Shown here: piece by piece, positions 27,630 to 38,551 of the stretch
How the letters are laid out: every line of letters begins with the position of its first letter
Position numbering within the stretch: position 1 is the first letter of the stretch
From: Microbaculum marinisediminis
GTDB lineage: Bacteria; Pseudomonadota; Alphaproteobacteria; Rhizobiales; Tepidamorphaceae
Length of the DNA stretch: 64,000 nt
Reading direction: 5' to 3'
Assembly (NCBI RefSeq): GCF_025397915.1
Contig: NZ_JALIDZ010000005.1
Span: 62,001 to 126,000 of the forward strand
Made by a program: the position numbers and the translations under genes
Notes under the pieces: model-generated
Database searches by the model: none
Told to the model about the DNA's origin: nothing
Seen by the model: only the letters and a program-made list of their open reading frames with translations

Positions 27630-28678
27630 TGGCGGGTCGCGGTGGACCTTCTGAGGATGCCGCTGGCGGACCGGCCCGCCACATTCCGGTTCTCCTGTCC
27701 GATGTCCTCGATGTCATCGCCCCGAAGGCGGGCGGCATCTATATCGACGGCACCTTCGGCGCCGGCGGCTATACGCGCGGCATCCTCGATGCCGCCGACT
27801 GCCGCGTCATCGCCATCGACCGCGATCCGACGGCCATCCGGGCCGGGCAGGCGATGGTCGCCGACTATCGCGGCCGGCTCGGCCTCGTCGAGGGGCGGTT
27901 CTCCGAGCTCGACCGGCTCGCGGCAGGCGAGGGCGTGGAGGCCGCGGACGGGGTCGCGCTCGATGTCGGCGTCTCCTCGATGCAGATCGACACGGCCGAG
28001 CGCGGCTTCTCGTTCATGCAGGACGGCCCGCTCGACATGCGCATGGGCGGCGATGGCCCAAGCGCGGCGGATATCGTCAACACGATGGCGGAGGTCGATC
28101 TCGCCCGGCTGATCTTCACGCTCGGGGAAGAGCGCAAGTCGCGGGCGGTGGCGCGGGCCATCGGCCGGGCGCGGGCCGACAGTCCGATCGCGACGACCGG
28201 TCAGCTGGCCGAAATCGTCGCCCGCGCGGTTGGGCCGTTGCGCGACGGCAAGCATCCGGCCACGCGCACCTTCCAGGCTTTGCGGATTTACGTGAACGGC
28301 GAACTCTCCGAACTGGCCGAAGGGCTTGCCGCCGCCGAGCGGATCCTCAAGGAGGGCGGGCGCCTGGCGGTGGTCAGCTTCCATTCGCTGGAAGACCGCA
28401 TCGTCAAGCGGTTCCTGGCCGAGCGCAGCCAGATCCGGCGCGGCTCGCGGCATATGCCGGAGGTTCGCGCCGAGGCACCGACGTTCAAGCTGATCACGCG
28501 CCATCCGGTGGGCGCGTCGGAAGACGAGATCGCCGCCAATCCGCGGGCGCGATCGGCGCGGCTGCGCGGGGCGGAGCGCACCGGCGCGCCGGCGCGGCCG
28601 ATCGATCCGGCCGCCCTCGGCGTGCCGCGCCTGGCGGACCCGTCGCGGGACCATCGACATGGAGGAAGAGCATCATGA
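27626..28678 (+). CDS. rsmH: 16S rRNA (cytosine1402-N4)-methyltransferase
   Basis: A 350-residue SAM-dependent enzyme (MraW/RsmH) that methylates C1402 of 16S rRNA. Seen are [11 protein letters not shown] near 20, the SAM site [16 protein letters not shown] near 42, [19 protein letters not shown], the [16 protein letters not shown] block, and [12 protein letters not shown] in the C-terminal part. The start lies in the ATGA overlap with mraZ (two adjacent ATG codons are possible). The last four bases overlap ftsL. Confidence 0.96.
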   Translation: MMAGRGGPSEDAAGGPARHIPVLLSDVLDVIAPKAGGIYIDGTFGAGGYTRGILDAADCRVIAIDRDPTAIRAGQAMVADYRGRLGLVEGRFSELDRLAAGEGVEAADGVALDVGVSSMQIDTAERGFSFMQDGPLDMRMGGDGPSAADIVNTMAEVDLARLIFTLGEERKSRAVARAIGRARADSPIATTGQLAEIVARAVGPLRDGKHPATRTFQALRIYVNGELSELAEGLAAAERILKEGGRLAVVSFHSLEDRIVKRFLAERSQIRRGSRHMPEVRAEAPTFKLITRHPVGASEDEIAANPRARSARLRGAERTGAPARPIDPAALGVPRLADPSRDHRHGGRAS

Positions 28679-29025
28679 CCCGGTTGGTCAGCCTGTTGGC
28701 CGTCGTGCTGATCGTCGCCGCCGCGGTCGGACTCTATCGCTTCAAGGGCGAGTCCCAGCAGCTTGCCCGCCAGATCGCCGAGCTGCGCGCTGAGATCGAC
28801 GACGAGCGCGAGATGATCTCGGTGCTTCGGGCGGAGTGGAACTATCTCGACCAGCCGAGCCGGATCCAGGAGCTGGCGGACCGCTATCTCGATCTCAACC
28901 GGCTCGACGTCGAGCAGATTTCCATGGTCGAGCACCTGCCGATGCGGCCGCTCGACATCGATCCCTCGGGTGCCAACACCACGATCGGCGGCTTCGCCGG
29001 CGGTGACGACAGGACGGTCCAGTAA
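28675..29025 (+). CDS. ftsL: cell division protein FtsL
   Basis: A 116-residue bitopic membrane protein of the divisome. One membrane helix (about 3-20, [18 protein letters not shown]) is followed by a periplasmic coiled coil (about 22-60, [19 protein letters not shown]) and the alphaproteobacterial [18 protein letters not shown] block. It would pair with FtsB/FtsQ and activate FtsWI. Short and poorly conserved as usual; position between rsmH and ftsI and the LDQPSRIQ motif decide the call. Confidence 0.93.
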   Translation: MTRLVSLLAVVLIVAAAVGLYRFKGESQQLARQIAELRAEIDDEREMISVLRAEWNYLDQPSRIQELADRYLDLNRLDVEQISMVEHLPMRPLDIDPSGANTTIGGFAGGDDRTVQ

Positions 29026-30755
29026 TGCGTATGCCGCGTCTTTTCCGGTCCAGATCCGCGGAGCGGCGCTTCGACGCGGGCAAGCCCGCCGGGCGTGACA
29101 GGCAGGCGGGCGACAGGCAGATGCGCAACCGCCTGATGCTGGCCATGGTCGCTTTCTCCGCGATCTATCTGGTCATCGGCGGCCGGCTGATGATGCTCGC
29201 CACGATGACGCCGGACACGCCGGTGGTCTATCTCGATCCCGGCCAGCAGGTGAGCCACGCCCGGCCCGACATTCTCGACCGCGCCGGCAACGTCCTTGCG
29301 ACCGACATCAACGTGCCGTCGGTCTATGCCGAACCGACGAAGATCATCGACGTCGACGAGACGATCGAGGACATCACCTCGGTGTTCCCGGAGCTCGACG
29401 CCGGCGACCTGCGCGCCAAGCTGACCAGCGGCAAGCAGTTCGTCTGGGTTAAGCGCGAGATCACCCCGACGCAGAAATCCCAGCTGTTCGGCCTCGGCGT
29501 CCCCGGCGTCGGGTTCCTGGAGGAGAACAAGCGCGTCTATCCGGCCGGCGCCATCACCTCGCACGTGCTCGGCTACGTCAACATCGACAACCAGGGCATC
29601 GCCGGCTTCGAGAAGTATCTCGATTCCAGCTGGCTCGGCGCGCTGCACGAGGCGGGGCTGGCCCGCAACGCCGCGCTGGAGCCGGTGAAGCTGACGATCG
29701 ACCTGCGCGCCCAGCACGCCATGCGCGACGAGCTGCTCGCATCGATGGACAAGTTCAAGGCCACGGCGGCCGCCGGGGCGATCATGGACGTGCACACCGG
29801 CGAGCTGGTGGCGATGGTGTCGGTGCCGGATTTCGATCCGGAGCGGCCGTCCGAGGCGCTGCAGCCCGACCGTATCAACCGCATGACCACCGGCGTCTAC
29901 GAGCTGGGCTCGGCGTTCAAGGCGTTCACCACCGCGATGGCGCTCGATACCGGCCGGATCGGCGTCGACACGACCTTCGACGCGCGCTCGCCGATCCGGG
30001 TCGGCCGGAACACCATCGGCGACTACCACGCCCAGAACCGGATCATGACCGTGGAGGACATCTATATCCATTCCTCCAATATCGGCACGGCGCGGATGGC
30101 GCTCGCCGTCGGCGTGCCCGGCCACCAGGCATTCCTGAAGAAACTCGGCTTTTTCGATCGTCTGACCACCGAACTGCCCGAATCCGGCGCTCCCATCATT
30201 CCGCAACGCTGGAAAGAGGTGAACACGATGACGATCGCCTTCGGGCACGGCATGTCGATCGCGCCGCTGCAGGCGGTCGAGGCGGGCGCCGCGCTGGTCA
30301 ACGGCGGGCAGCTGATCCCGCCGACCTTCCTGCCGCGTTCGGCGGCGGACGCGCGCAAGCTGGCGCGCCGGGTGATCGAGCCGCAGACCAGCGACAAGAT
30401 GCGCTACCTGATGCGGCTCAACGTGGTAGAAGGCACGGCGAAGAAGGCGGACGTGCCCGGCTATCACGTCGGCGGCAAGACCGGGACGGCGGAAAAGGTC
30501 GTCAACGGACGCTATTCGGGCAACAAGGTTTTGACGACTTTCCTCAGCACCTTCCCGACGACCGATCCGAAATACCTTGTCTTCGTCATGCTGGACGAAC
30601 CGCAAGGCATCAAGGAAACCCACGGCTACCGTACCTCGGGCTGGAACGTCGCGCCGACGGCGCGAAACATCATCGCCCGGATCGCCCCCATCCTCGGCGT
30701 CGTCCCGGACATGGCGCCGGCCGACCCGAACGAACTGCTCAGCGTGTCCTATTGA
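29025..30755 (+). CDS. ftsI: septal peptidoglycan transpeptidase FtsI (PBP3)
   Basis: A 576-residue class B penicillin-binding protein. A cytoplasmic basic N-terminus and one membrane helix (about 38-58) precede the PBP dimer domain (about 80-230) and the transpeptidase domain. Active-site motifs are SxxK as SAFK near 295, SSN (IHSSNIG) near 350, and KTG (GGKTGTAEK) near 484. The first reads GSAFK instead of the common GSTFK, a tolerated change. It cross-links septal peptidoglycan with FtsW. The start shares one base with the ftsL stop (TAATG). Confidence 0.96.
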   Translation: MRMPRLFRSRSAERRFDAGKPAGRDRQAGDRQMRNRLMLAMVAFSAIYLVIGGRLMMLATMTPDTPVVYLDPGQQVSHARPDILDRAGNVLATDINVPSVYAEPTKIIDVDETIEDITSVFPELDAGDLRAKLTSGKQFVWVKREITPTQKSQLFGLGVPGVGFLEENKRVYPAGAITSHVLGYVNIDNQGIAGFEKYLDSSWLGALHEAGLARNAALEPVKLTIDLRAQHAMRDELLASMDKFKATAAAGAIMDVHTGELVAMVSVPDFDPERPSEALQPDRINRMTTGVYELGSAFKAFTTAMALDTGRIGVDTTFDARSPIRVGRNTIGDYHAQNRIMTVEDIYIHSSNIGTARMALAVGVPGHQAFLKKLGFFDRLTTELPESGAPIIPQRWKEVNTMTIAFGHGMSIAPLQAVEAGAALVNGGQLIPPTFLPRSAADARKLARRVIEPQTSDKMRYLMRLNVVEGTAKKADVPGYHVGGKTGTAEKVVNGRYSGNKVLTTFLSTFPTTDPKYLVFVMLDEPQGIKETHGYRTSGWNVAPTARNIIARIAPILGVVPDMAPADPNELLSVSY

Positions 30756-30825
30756 GAAGACGCGCATCAACAATGAAAACGACTACGCACACGACTTCGC
30801 ACATGACCAGAAACCGGCCGATTTC

Positions 30826-32280
30826 ATGGAGCTTCATGCCCTTCTAGCCGACGTCGACAGTTACCCGGACGCCTGGCGCGCCATCGAGACAACCGGGCTC
30901 ACCGCCGACAGCCGGACGGTGCGGCCCGGCTATGTGTTCGCGGCGCTTTCGGGCAGCCGGACGGACGGCGCGCGCTTCGCCCGCGACGCCGCGGCGGCCG
31001 GTGCCGTCGCGGTCGTGGCCGCGCGCGACGCCGTGCTCGACGTCGATATTCCCGTGATCCGCGCGGCCGATCCGCGCCGGGCGCTGGCGCTTGCCGCCGC
31101 GCGCCTGTCCGGCGCCCAGCCGGAGACGGTGGTCGCGGTGACCGGCACCAGCGGCAAGACCTCGGTCGCCTCGTTCACGCGGCAGATCTTCGCTGCCGCC
31201 GGCCGGCAGGCGGCGAGCCTGGGAACCATCGGCGTCGTCTCGCCGAAGAAGACCGAATACGGCTCGCTGACGACACCGGACCCGGTGGCGCTGCATGCGC
31301 TGCTGGCCGAGCTCGCGCGCGACGGCGTCACCCACCTGGCGCTCGAAGCCTCCAGCCACGGCCTCGATCAGCGCCGCCTCGACGGCGTGCGCTTCGCCGC
31401 CGGCGCCTTCACCAATCTCGGCCGCGACCACATGGACTATCACCCAACGGTCGAGGCGTATTTCGCCGCCAAGCTGCGGCTGTTCGACGAGCTGCTGCCG
31501 GACGGCGCGGCGGCGGTGGTCGATTCCGACCGGCCGGAATCGGCGCGCGTCGTCGCGGTCGCCAGGCGGCGCGGGCTCGACGTGCTCGGCGTCGGTGCGG
31601 CGGGCGATGCGATCCGGCTGCTCTCGGCGACGCCCGAGGGTTTCCGCCAGCGGCTCAGGCTCGACGCGGGAAGCGGCGAGCGCGAGGTGCTGCTGCCGCT
31701 CGTCGGCGGGTTCCAGGTCTCCAACGCGCTCGTCTCGGCGGGACTGGCGATCGCGACCGGCACGCCGGCCGATACGGCGTTCGGCGCGCTGGAAACGCTG
31801 GAGGGCGCCAAGGGGCGGCTCGAACTCGCCGGGCAGACCCGCGCCGGAGCGCTGATCTTCATCGACTACGCCCACAAGCCCGACGCCATCGTCAACGCGC
31901 TGCAGGCGTTGCGGCCCTTCGCCACGGGCAGGCTCGCGATCGTCGTGGGCGCCGGCGGCGACCGCGACGCCGGCAAGAGGCCGCTGATGGGCCAGGCTTC
32001 GGTCGAGAACGCAGACACCGTCTACGTCACCGACGACAATCCGCGTTCGGAAGACCCCGCGGCGATCCGCGCTGCGATCCTGGCGCAGGCGCCGGGCGCG
32101 ATCGAGATCGGCGACCGCCGCAAGGCCATCGAGACCGCCGTGGACGCGCTGGAGCCGGGCGACATCCTGCTCGTCGCCGGCAAGGGGCACGAGACCGGCC
32201 AGACCGTCGGGGCGACGGTCCTGCCGTTCTCCGATCATGAAGTGGTGGCGAGCGCGCTCGCCCGGGAGACGGTGGCATGA
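30826..32280 (+). CDS. murE: UDP-MurNAc-L-Ala-D-Glu:meso-diaminopimelate ligase
   Basis: A 484-residue Mur ligase that adds the third stem residue. ATP loop VTGTSGKTSVASF near 103-115, LEASSHGLDQ, FIDYAHKPDAI, and the DNPR motif (TDDNPRSEDP near 404), which selects meso-diaminopimelate rather than lysine. I use the ATG at 30826; no strong ribosome site is visible. A 24-codon out-of-frame ORF (30773-30847) overlaps this start. The gene begins 70 bases after ftsI and ends overlapping murF by four bases. Confidence 0.95.
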   Translation: MELHALLADVDSYPDAWRAIETTGLTADSRTVRPGYVFAALSGSRTDGARFARDAAAAGAVAVVAARDAVLDVDIPVIRAADPRRALALAAARLSGAQPETVVAVTGTSGKTSVASFTRQIFAAAGRQAASLGTIGVVSPKKTEYGSLTTPDPVALHALLAELARDGVTHLALEASSHGLDQRRLDGVRFAAGAFTNLGRDHMDYHPTVEAYFAAKLRLFDELLPDGAAAVVDSDRPESARVVAVARRRGLDVLGVGAAGDAIRLLSATPEGFRQRLRLDAGSGEREVLLPLVGGFQVSNALVSAGLAIATGTPADTAFGALETLEGAKGRLELAGQTRAGALIFIDYAHKPDAIVNALQALRPFATGRLAIVVGAGGDRDAGKRPLMGQASVENADTVYVTDDNPRSEDPAAIRAAILAQAPGAIEIGDRRKAIETAVDALEPGDILLVAGKGHETGQTVGATVLPFSDHEVVASALARETVA

Positions 32281-33713
32281 GCGTTCTTTGGACCGCGGAC
32301 GATTTCCTCGCCGGCACCGGCGGACGCCTCGCCGATTGCACCGCCGGCGCCGGTCTGGGGGCCGTTACCGGCATCTCCATCGACAGCCGCACGCTGGAGC
32401 CGGGCGATGCGTTCTTCGCCATTCTCGGCGACAGCCGCGACGGTCACGATTTCGTAGCCGGCGCGCTGGCGAAGGGGGCCGCCGTCGCGGTGATCGACGA
32501 GGCGCACGCGGCGCAGTTCGATCCGGCGGCGGGACCGCTGGTGATCGTGCCGGACGTGCTGGAGGCGCTGCGCAATCTCGGCCAGGCGGCGCGGGCGCGC
32601 TCCACCGCCAGGATCATCGCCATCACCGGCAGCGTCGGCAAGACCGGCACCAAGGAGGCGCTCCGGCTGTCGCTGTCGCGCTCGGGCCGCACGCACGCCT
32701 CGGCTGCGTCCTACAACAACCACTGGGGCGTGCCGCTGACGCTCGCGCGGATGCCGGCGGACACCGAATTCGGCGTCTTCGAGCTGGGCATGAACGCGCC
32801 GGGCGAGATCGCCGCGCTGGTGCGTCAGGTGCGTCCGCAGATCGCCATCGTCACCACGGTCGAGCCGGTGCATCTGGAATTCTTCGGCGCGATCGAGAAG
32901 ATCGCCGACGCCAAGGGCGAGATCGTCGAAGGCATCGAGCCCGGCGGCTGCGTCCTGCTCAACGCCGACAATGCCCAGTTCGACCGGCTCGCCGGGAAGG
33001 CGCGGGCGGCGGGCATCCGCATCGTCTCCTTCGGCGAGACGGCGGGCAGCGACGTGCATCTCGAGCGTGTCGCGCTGCATGCCGAGTGCTCCTGCGTGTC
33101 CGCCAACGTGCTCGGCTCCGAGATCACCTACAAGTTCGGCGCGCCGGGCCGGCATCTCGTCGGCAACAGCCTGGCGGTGCTTGGCGCGGTGAAGCTCGCC
33201 GGCGGCGACCTGGCGCTCGCCGCGATGGCGCTGGCCGACATGCGGGCGCCGAAGGGGCGCGGTGCGCGCTTTAAGCTTCACGGCAAGGGCGGCGACATCA
33301 CGGTGATCGACGAAAGCTACAACGCCAATCCGGCGTCGATGCGGGCCGCGCTGGGGCTGCTGGCGCAGACCGAGCCGGGGCTCCGCGGCCGCCGCATAGC
33401 CGTGCTCGGCGACATGCTGGAGCTGGGAGAGGCGTCCGAAACGCTGCATCGGGAGCTTGCCGGGCCTCTGGCGGAGGCTTCGGTCGACCTGCTGTTTGCC
33501 TCCGGACCGCACATGAAGGCGCTGTACGAGGCGGTGCCGGACCTGCGGCGCGGCCGCTACGCACCGGAGTCAACGGGATTGGTTGCCGCGCTCGGAGACG
33601 AGGTCCGGGCCGGCGACGTGGTGATGGTGAAGGGGTCCTTGGGCAGCCGGATGGGACCGGTGGTCGAAGCCCTGCGCGAGCAGTTCGCGCCCGCCGAAGC
33701 GGCGGACGCGTGA
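32277..33713 (+). CDS. murF: UDP-MurNAc-tripeptide:D-Ala-D-Ala ligase
   Basis: A 478-residue Mur ligase that completes the pentapeptide. It shows ISIDSRTLEPGDAFFAI (substrate domain, about 27-45), the ATP loop ITGSVGKTGTKEAL near 115-128, SYNNHWGVPLTLA, FELGMNAPGEIA, and the C-terminal VIDESYNANPASMRAAL. The ATG lies within the four-base overlap with murE. mraY follows after 26 bases. Confidence 0.96.
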   Translation: MSVLWTADDFLAGTGGRLADCTAGAGLGAVTGISIDSRTLEPGDAFFAILGDSRDGHDFVAGALAKGAAVAVIDEAHAAQFDPAAGPLVIVPDVLEALRNLGQAARARSTARIIAITGSVGKTGTKEALRLSLSRSGRTHASAASYNNHWGVPLTLARMPADTEFGVFELGMNAPGEIAALVRQVRPQIAIVTTVEPVHLEFFGAIEKIADAKGEIVEGIEPGGCVLLNADNAQFDRLAGKARAAGIRIVSFGETAGSDVHLERVALHAECSCVSANVLGSEITYKFGAPGRHLVGNSLAVLGAVKLAGGDLALAAMALADMRAPKGRGARFKLHGKGGDITVIDESYNANPASMRAALGLLAQTEPGLRGRRIAVLGDMLELGEASETLHRELAGPLAEASVDLLFASGPHMKALYEAVPDLRRGRYAPESTGLVAALGDEVRAGDVVMVKGSLGSRMGPVVEALREQFAPAEAADA

Positions 33714-33739
33714 CGCGCACGAGGGGGACTGGCTGACAG

Positions 33740-34825
33740 ATGTTCGAGCTTCTGGCCAACTACGGCGACACGGTGCCGCTGTTCAATGTGTTCCGCTACA
33801 TCACGTTCCGCACCGGGGCGGCGATGATGACGGCGCTGATCTTCGTGTTCCTGTTCGGGCCGGCGATCATCCGCTCCCTGCGCGTGCGCCAGGGGCGGGG
33901 CCAGCCGATCCGCGAGGACGGGCCGCAATCGCACCTGATCGCCAAGCAGGGCACGCCGACCATGGGCGGCCTGATGATCATGACCGGGTTCCTGGTGGCG
34001 ACGCTGTTGTGGGGCAGCCTCACCAACCCCTATGTCTGGACGGTGCTGTTCGTCACCGTCTGCTTTGGCCTGATCGGGCTCTACGACGACTATCTCAAGG
34101 TGACGCGGTCGTCTGCCTCCGGCTTCGGCGGGCGGCAGCGGCTGGTGCTCGAATTCATCATCGCGGGGCTGGCCGTCTACGCGGTGTCGCGCATCGGCGA
34201 GCAGCCGTTCTCGACCTCGCTCGCCTTCCCGTTCTTCAAGGACTTCATCATCAATCTCGGCTGGTTCTTCGTTCCCTTCGGCGCCTTCATCATCGTCGGC
34301 GCCGGCAACGCGGTGAACCTGACCGACGGCCTCGACGGGCTCGCCATCGTGCCGGTGATGATCGCCGCGGGCACCTTCGGCGTCTTCTCCTATCTCATTG
34401 GTAACGCTGTCTTTTCCGATTACCTGCAGATTCATTTCGTGCCCGGCACCGGCGAGCTGGCGGTGCTGTGCGGCGCGCTGATCGGCGCCGGTCTGGGCTT
34501 CCTGTGGTTCAATGCGCCGCCGGCCTCGATCTTCATGGGCGATACCGGATCGCTGGCGCTCGGCGGCATGCTGGGCTCGGTGTCGGTCGCCATCAAGCAC
34601 GAGATCGTGCTGGCGATCGTCGGCGGCCTGTTCGTGCTCGAGGCGGTGTCGGTCATCGTCCAGGTGGTCTCGTTCAAGCTCACCGGGCGGCGCGTCTTCC
34701 GCATGGCGCCGATCCATCACCATTTCGAGCAACTCGGCTGGAAGGAGCCGCAGGTCGTCGTGCGCTTCTGGATCATCGCCTTCGTGCTGGCCCTGATCGG
34801 CCTGTCGACGCTCAAGCTGAGGTAG
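33740..34825 (+). CDS. mraY: phospho-MurNAc-pentapeptide translocase
   Basis: A 361-residue inner-membrane enzyme that transfers phospho-MurNAc-pentapeptide to undecaprenyl phosphate, making lipid I. About ten helices. Motifs are [12 protein letters not shown] near 72, the Asp pair in [20 protein letters not shown] near 190, [12 protein letters not shown] and the [12 protein letters not shown] loop near 325. Full-length and normal. murD starts five bases after the stop. Confidence 0.97.
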   Translation: MFELLANYGDTVPLFNVFRYITFRTGAAMMTALIFVFLFGPAIIRSLRVRQGRGQPIREDGPQSHLIAKQGTPTMGGLMIMTGFLVATLLWGSLTNPYVWTVLFVTVCFGLIGLYDDYLKVTRSSASGFGGRQRLVLEFIIAGLAVYAVSRIGEQPFSTSLAFPFFKDFIINLGWFFVPFGAFIIVGAGNAVNLTDGLDGLAIVPVMIAAGTFGVFSYLIGNAVFSDYLQIHFVPGTGELAVLCGALIGAGLGFLWFNAPPASIFMGDTGSLALGGMLGSVSVAIKHEIVLAIVGGLFVLEAVSVIVQVVSFKLTGRRVFRMAPIHHHFEQLGWKEPQVVVRFWIIAFVLALIGLSTLKLR

Positions 34826-34830
34826 GCGGC

Positions 34831-36240
34831 ATGATACCGGTCACCACATTCGAGGGTCGCAGCGTCGCCGTCTTCGGACTGGCGCGGTCGGGTCTCGACG
34901 CCGTGCGCGCGCTGATGGCGGGCGGGGCGCGGGTGGCGGCGTGGGACGATTCCGCGCCGCGCGTCGACCAGGCGCGCGAGCAGGGGTTCCCGGTGCGCGA
35001 CCTAAGAGAGATGGACTGGGACGGACTCGATGCGCTGGTGCTGTCGCCCGGCGTGCCGCTGACCCATCCCGCGCCGCACTGGACGGTGGAGAAGGCGACT
35101 GCGGCCGGCGTCGAGATCATCGGCGACACCGAGCTGTTCTTCCGCGAACGGGCCGCCCGCGATCCCGCCTGCGCGGTCATCGCGATCACCGGCACAAACG
35201 GCAAGTCGACGACGACGGCGCTGATCGGGCACCTGATCCGCAGCGCGGGGCGCGCGGTCTCGGTCGGCGGCAATATCGGCACCGCCGTGCTCGGGCTCGA
35301 GCCGTTCGGCGACGATCGCGCCTATGTGCTGGAACTGTCGTCCTATCAGATCGACCTGACGCCGACGCTGGCGCCGACCGTCGGCATCCTCCTGAACGTG
35401 ACGCCCGATCATCTCGACCGGCACGGAACGCTTGAACACTACGCCGCCGTGAAGGCGCGGATCGCCGAGAAGGCGGAGACGGTCGTCATCGCGGTCGACG
35501 ACGACTGGACGCGCGGCATCGCCGATGCGGCGGAGGCCCGCGGCGACCGCGTGGTGCGGGTTTCGGCGCGCGAGAAGCTCGGCGTCGGCGTCTTCGTGCG
35601 CGGCACGACCATCGTGTCCGCCTCGGGCAGCGCGGAAACCGAAATCGCCGACCTTTCGGGCATCGGCGCGTTGCGCGGCGAGCACAATGCGCAGAACGCG
35701 GTCGCCGCCGTCGCCGCCGCGCTCGCCGTCGGGCTCGACCCGGCGCAGATCGCCGAGGGGCTCGAGAGTTTCCCCGGTCTCGTCCACCGCATGGAGGAGA
35801 TCGGCCGGCGCGGCAAGGTGCTGTTCGTCAACGATTCCAAGGCGACGAACGCGGATGCCGCCGCGCGCGCGCTGGCGAGCTTCGAGACGGTCTACTGGAT
35901 CGCCGGCGGGCGGGCCAAATCAGGCGGCATCGCGCCGCTGAAGGGCCTGTTCCCGCGCGTGCGGCGCGCCTTCCTGATCGGCGAGGCGGCCGAAGACTTC
36001 GCAATGACGCTCGGCAACCAGGTGCCGCACGAGCTGAGCGGCGATCTTGCGACCGCCGTCGCCGCCGCCGCCGAGGCCGCTGCTAACGACCCGTCCAACG
36101 CCGCCGAGCCGGTGGTGCTGCTTGCGCCCGCCTGTGCCTCGTTCGACCAGTTCGCCGACTTCGAGGCGCGCGGCGACGCGTTCCGCAGGCTCGTCGCCGA
36201 CATCGACGGGGTGACGCTGAAATCCAGGGAGGCCGCCTGA
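34831..36240 (+). CDS. murD: UDP-MurNAc-L-alanine:D-glutamate ligase
   Basis: A 469-residue Mur ligase adding D-Glu. N-terminal Rossmann FGLARSGLDAVRALM, LVLSPGVPLTHP, ATP loop ITGTNGKSTTTALIGH near 117-132, ELSSYQIDLTP, NVTPDHLDRHGT, and the C-terminal VNDSKATNADAA and LLAPACASFDQF. The ATG at 34831 follows GAGGTAGG. The stop shares one base with the ftsW start (TGATG). Confidence 0.96.
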   Translation: MIPVTTFEGRSVAVFGLARSGLDAVRALMAGGARVAAWDDSAPRVDQAREQGFPVRDLREMDWDGLDALVLSPGVPLTHPAPHWTVEKATAAGVEIIGDTELFFRERAARDPACAVIAITGTNGKSTTTALIGHLIRSAGRAVSVGGNIGTAVLGLEPFGDDRAYVLELSSYQIDLTPTLAPTVGILLNVTPDHLDRHGTLEHYAAVKARIAEKAETVVIAVDDDWTRGIADAAEARGDRVVRVSAREKLGVGVFVRGTTIVSASGSAETEIADLSGIGALRGEHNAQNAVAAVAAALAVGLDPAQIAEGLESFPGLVHRMEEIGRRGKVLFVNDSKATNADAAARALASFETVYWIAGGRAKSGGIAPLKGLFPRVRRAFLIGEAAEDFAMTLGNQVPHELSGDLATAVAAAAEAAANDPSNAAEPVVLLAPACASFDQFADFEARGDAFRRLVADIDGVTLKSREAA

Positions 36241-37418
36241 TGTTCTCGCGTACCGACGAGCGCCTGATTGCGCGCTGGTGGTGGACCGTCGACCGGGTGC
36301 TGCTCGGCGCGATCCTGGCGCTGATCCTCGGCGGCCTTGTGCTGTCGCTGGCGGCGAGCCCGCCGGTGGCCCAGAGGCTCGGCCTCGACTATTTCCACTT
36401 CGTCAAGCGCCACGCCCTGTTCGTGCTGCCGGCGATCGCGCTGATGATCGGCGTATCGATGATGAGCCCGCGCGGGATCCGGCGCTCGGCGCTCGTCGTC
36501 TTCGCGGTCGGCATCGTCCTGATGGCGCTGACGCTGTGGATCGGGCCGGAGGTGAAGGGCGCGCGGCGCTGGATCTCGATCGGCGGCATCGCCCTGCAAC
36601 CGTCCGAATTCGTCAAGCCGGCCTTCGTCGTGCTGGTCGCCTGGGCGTTCTCCGAGCGGATGAAGCGGCCCGACATGCCCGGCAACCTGATGGCCATATT
36701 GCTGCTTGCGGCCTTCGTCGGCCTACTGGTGCCGCAGCCCGACTTCGGCCAGACCATGCTCGCGGTGCTGGTCTGGGGCGCGCTGTTCTTCGCCGCCGGC
36801 ATGTCGTGGCTGTGGATCGTGACGCTGGGCGGCCTCGGCGTCGGCGGCCTTGTCACCGCCTATACCTTCGTGCCGCACGTGCGCGGACGCATCGACCGGT
36901 TCCTCGATCCCGAATCCGGCGACACCTTCCAGGTCGACACGGCGATCGAGTCCTTCGTGCGCGGCGGCTGGCTGGGGCGCGGGCCGGGCGAGGGCACCGT
37001 GAAGCAGAGCCTGCCGGACTCCCATACCGACTTCATCTTCGCTGTGACGGCGGAGGAATTCGGTATCCTCGTCTGCCTGATCATCGTCGCCGCCTTCGCC
37101 TTCATCGTGCTGCGCGGGCTGACGCAGGCGCTCAAGGAGAGCGATCCCTTCGTGAAGCTCGCGGTCACCGGCCTGATCGTGCTGTTCGGGCTGCAGTCGG
37201 TGATCAACATGGCGGTCAACCTGCAACTGATGCCGGCCAAGGGCATGACGCTGCCGTTCGTCTCCTACGGCGGCTCCTCGATCCTGTCGCTGGCCTACGG
37301 CATGGGCATGGTGCTCGGGCTGACGCGCCGGCGGCCGCAGACCGAGCCGGTGCTCTACGACCTGCCGGCGCCGCATCAGCGGCATCCCGGCATGCATGCG
37401 GGGGCGCGGCCGGCATGA
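36240..37418 (+). CDS. ftsW: septal peptidoglycan polymerase FtsW
   Basis: A 392-residue SEDS glycosyltransferase that polymerises lipid II at the septum with FtsI. About ten membrane helices. Typical blocks are [23 protein letters not shown] (read in parts; the [12 protein letters not shown] stretch near 118-129), [13 protein letters not shown], and [14 protein letters not shown] with [16 protein letters not shown]. The periplasmic loop [20 protein letters not shown] near 325 is also present. It ends overlapping murG (ATGA). Confidence 0.96.
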   Translation: MFSRTDERLIARWWWTVDRVLLGAILALILGGLVLSLAASPPVAQRLGLDYFHFVKRHALFVLPAIALMIGVSMMSPRGIRRSALVVFAVGIVLMALTLWIGPEVKGARRWISIGGIALQPSEFVKPAFVVLVAWAFSERMKRPDMPGNLMAILLLAAFVGLLVPQPDFGQTMLAVLVWGALFFAAGMSWLWIVTLGGLGVGGLVTAYTFVPHVRGRIDRFLDPESGDTFQVDTAIESFVRGGWLGRGPGEGTVKQSLPDSHTDFIFAVTAEEFGILVCLIIVAAFAFIVLRGLTQALKESDPFVKLAVTGLIVLFGLQSVINMAVNLQLMPAKGMTLPFVSYGGSSILSLAYGMGMVLGLTRRRPQTEPVLYDLPAPHQRHPGMHAGARPA

Positions 37419-38551
37419 GTGGCGAGAAGGGCCTCATCCTGCTTTCGGCCGGCGGCACCGGCGGCCACCTGTTCCCGGCGCAGGCGCTGGCGGAAGTGCT
37501 GATTTCGCGCGGCTGGCGGGTCGATCTCGTCACCGACGAGCGCGGCGATCGCTATGGCGGCAAGTTCCCGGCGCAGGAGATGCACATCATCCCCGCCACC
37601 ACCGTGCGCGGCGGCAATATCCTGAGCTACGCCAAGACCGCGTTCGTGCTCGGCATCGGCGTGATGCGGGCGTGGTTCCTGATCAGCCGGCTCAAGCCCC
37701 GCGTCGTCGTCGGCTTCGGCGGCTATCCGACGGTGAGCCCGGTGATCGCGGCTTCGCTGCGCGGGGTGCGGACCATCATCCACGACCAGAACGCGGTGAT
37801 GGGCCGGGCCAACCGGATGCTCGCCGACCGGGTCGACGCTGTCGCGACCAGCTTCCCGAAGGTGCACATGCTGGGCGAGAAGAACGCGCACAAGGCGGTC
37901 CGCACCGGTGCGCCCGTCCGCGCGGCCGTGGTCGAGGCGGCGACGCCCTACGATCCGCCCGAGGCGGGCGGCGAGTTCCGCCTGCTCGTGTTCGGTGGCA
38001 GCCAGGGCGCGCGCATCTTCTCCGACGTGGTGCCCGGCGCCATCGCCCGCCTCGACGAGGCGCATCGCAACCGGCTCAGGCTGGTCCAGCAGTGCCGCGA
38101 GGAGGACATGGAACGGGTGCGCTTCGGCTACGAGGCGATCGGCGTCAACGCGGAGCTGGCGCCGTTCTTTCCCGATCTGCCCAAACGTATCGCCGATGCC
38201 CATCTCGTCGTGTCGCGCTCCGGCGCCAGCACGGTGGCCGAGCTCGCCGTCATCGGCCGGCCGGGCATGCTGGTGCCGCTGCCGCACGCGATCGACAACG
38301 ACCAGCTTCTCAACGCCACCGCGCTGGCGCAGGCCAAGGGCGGCTGGCTGATGCCGCAGCCGGCGTTCACGCCGCACCGGTTCGCCGAGGAACTGACGAG
38401 CCGCATGGACCATCCGGAGATGCTCTCCGTCGCCGCCGAGGCCGCCAGGAAGGTCGGCAATCCGCACGCCGCCGACACGCTGGCCGACGTCGTCGAGGCG
38501 CTGGCGGAGGGCCGGGAAATCCCGCCGGAGCTCAAGGGAGCGACCGCATGA
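37415..38551 (+). CDS. murG: UDP-GlcNAc:lipid I N-acetylglucosaminyltransferase
   Basis: A 378-residue membrane-associated GT28 enzyme that makes lipid II. N-terminal glycine loop [18 protein letters not shown] (about 9-26), [29 protein letters not shown], second glycine loop [13 protein letters not shown] near 197, and the donor site [20 protein letters not shown]. Overlaps both neighbours by four bases (ftsW and murC). Confidence 0.96.
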   Translation: MSGEKGLILLSAGGTGGHLFPAQALAEVLISRGWRVDLVTDERGDRYGGKFPAQEMHIIPATTVRGGNILSYAKTAFVLGIGVMRAWFLISRLKPRVVVGFGGYPTVSPVIAASLRGVRTIIHDQNAVMGRANRMLADRVDAVATSFPKVHMLGEKNAHKAVRTGAPVRAAVVEAATPYDPPEAGGEFRLLVFGGSQGARIFSDVVPGAIARLDEAHRNRLRLVQQCREEDMERVRFGYEAIGVNAELAPFFPDLPKRIADAHLVVSRSGASTVAELAVIGRPGMLVPLPHAIDNDQLLNATALAQAKGGWLMPQPAFTPHRFAEELTSRMDHPEMLSVAAEAARKVGNPHAADTLADVVEALAEGREIPPELKGATA

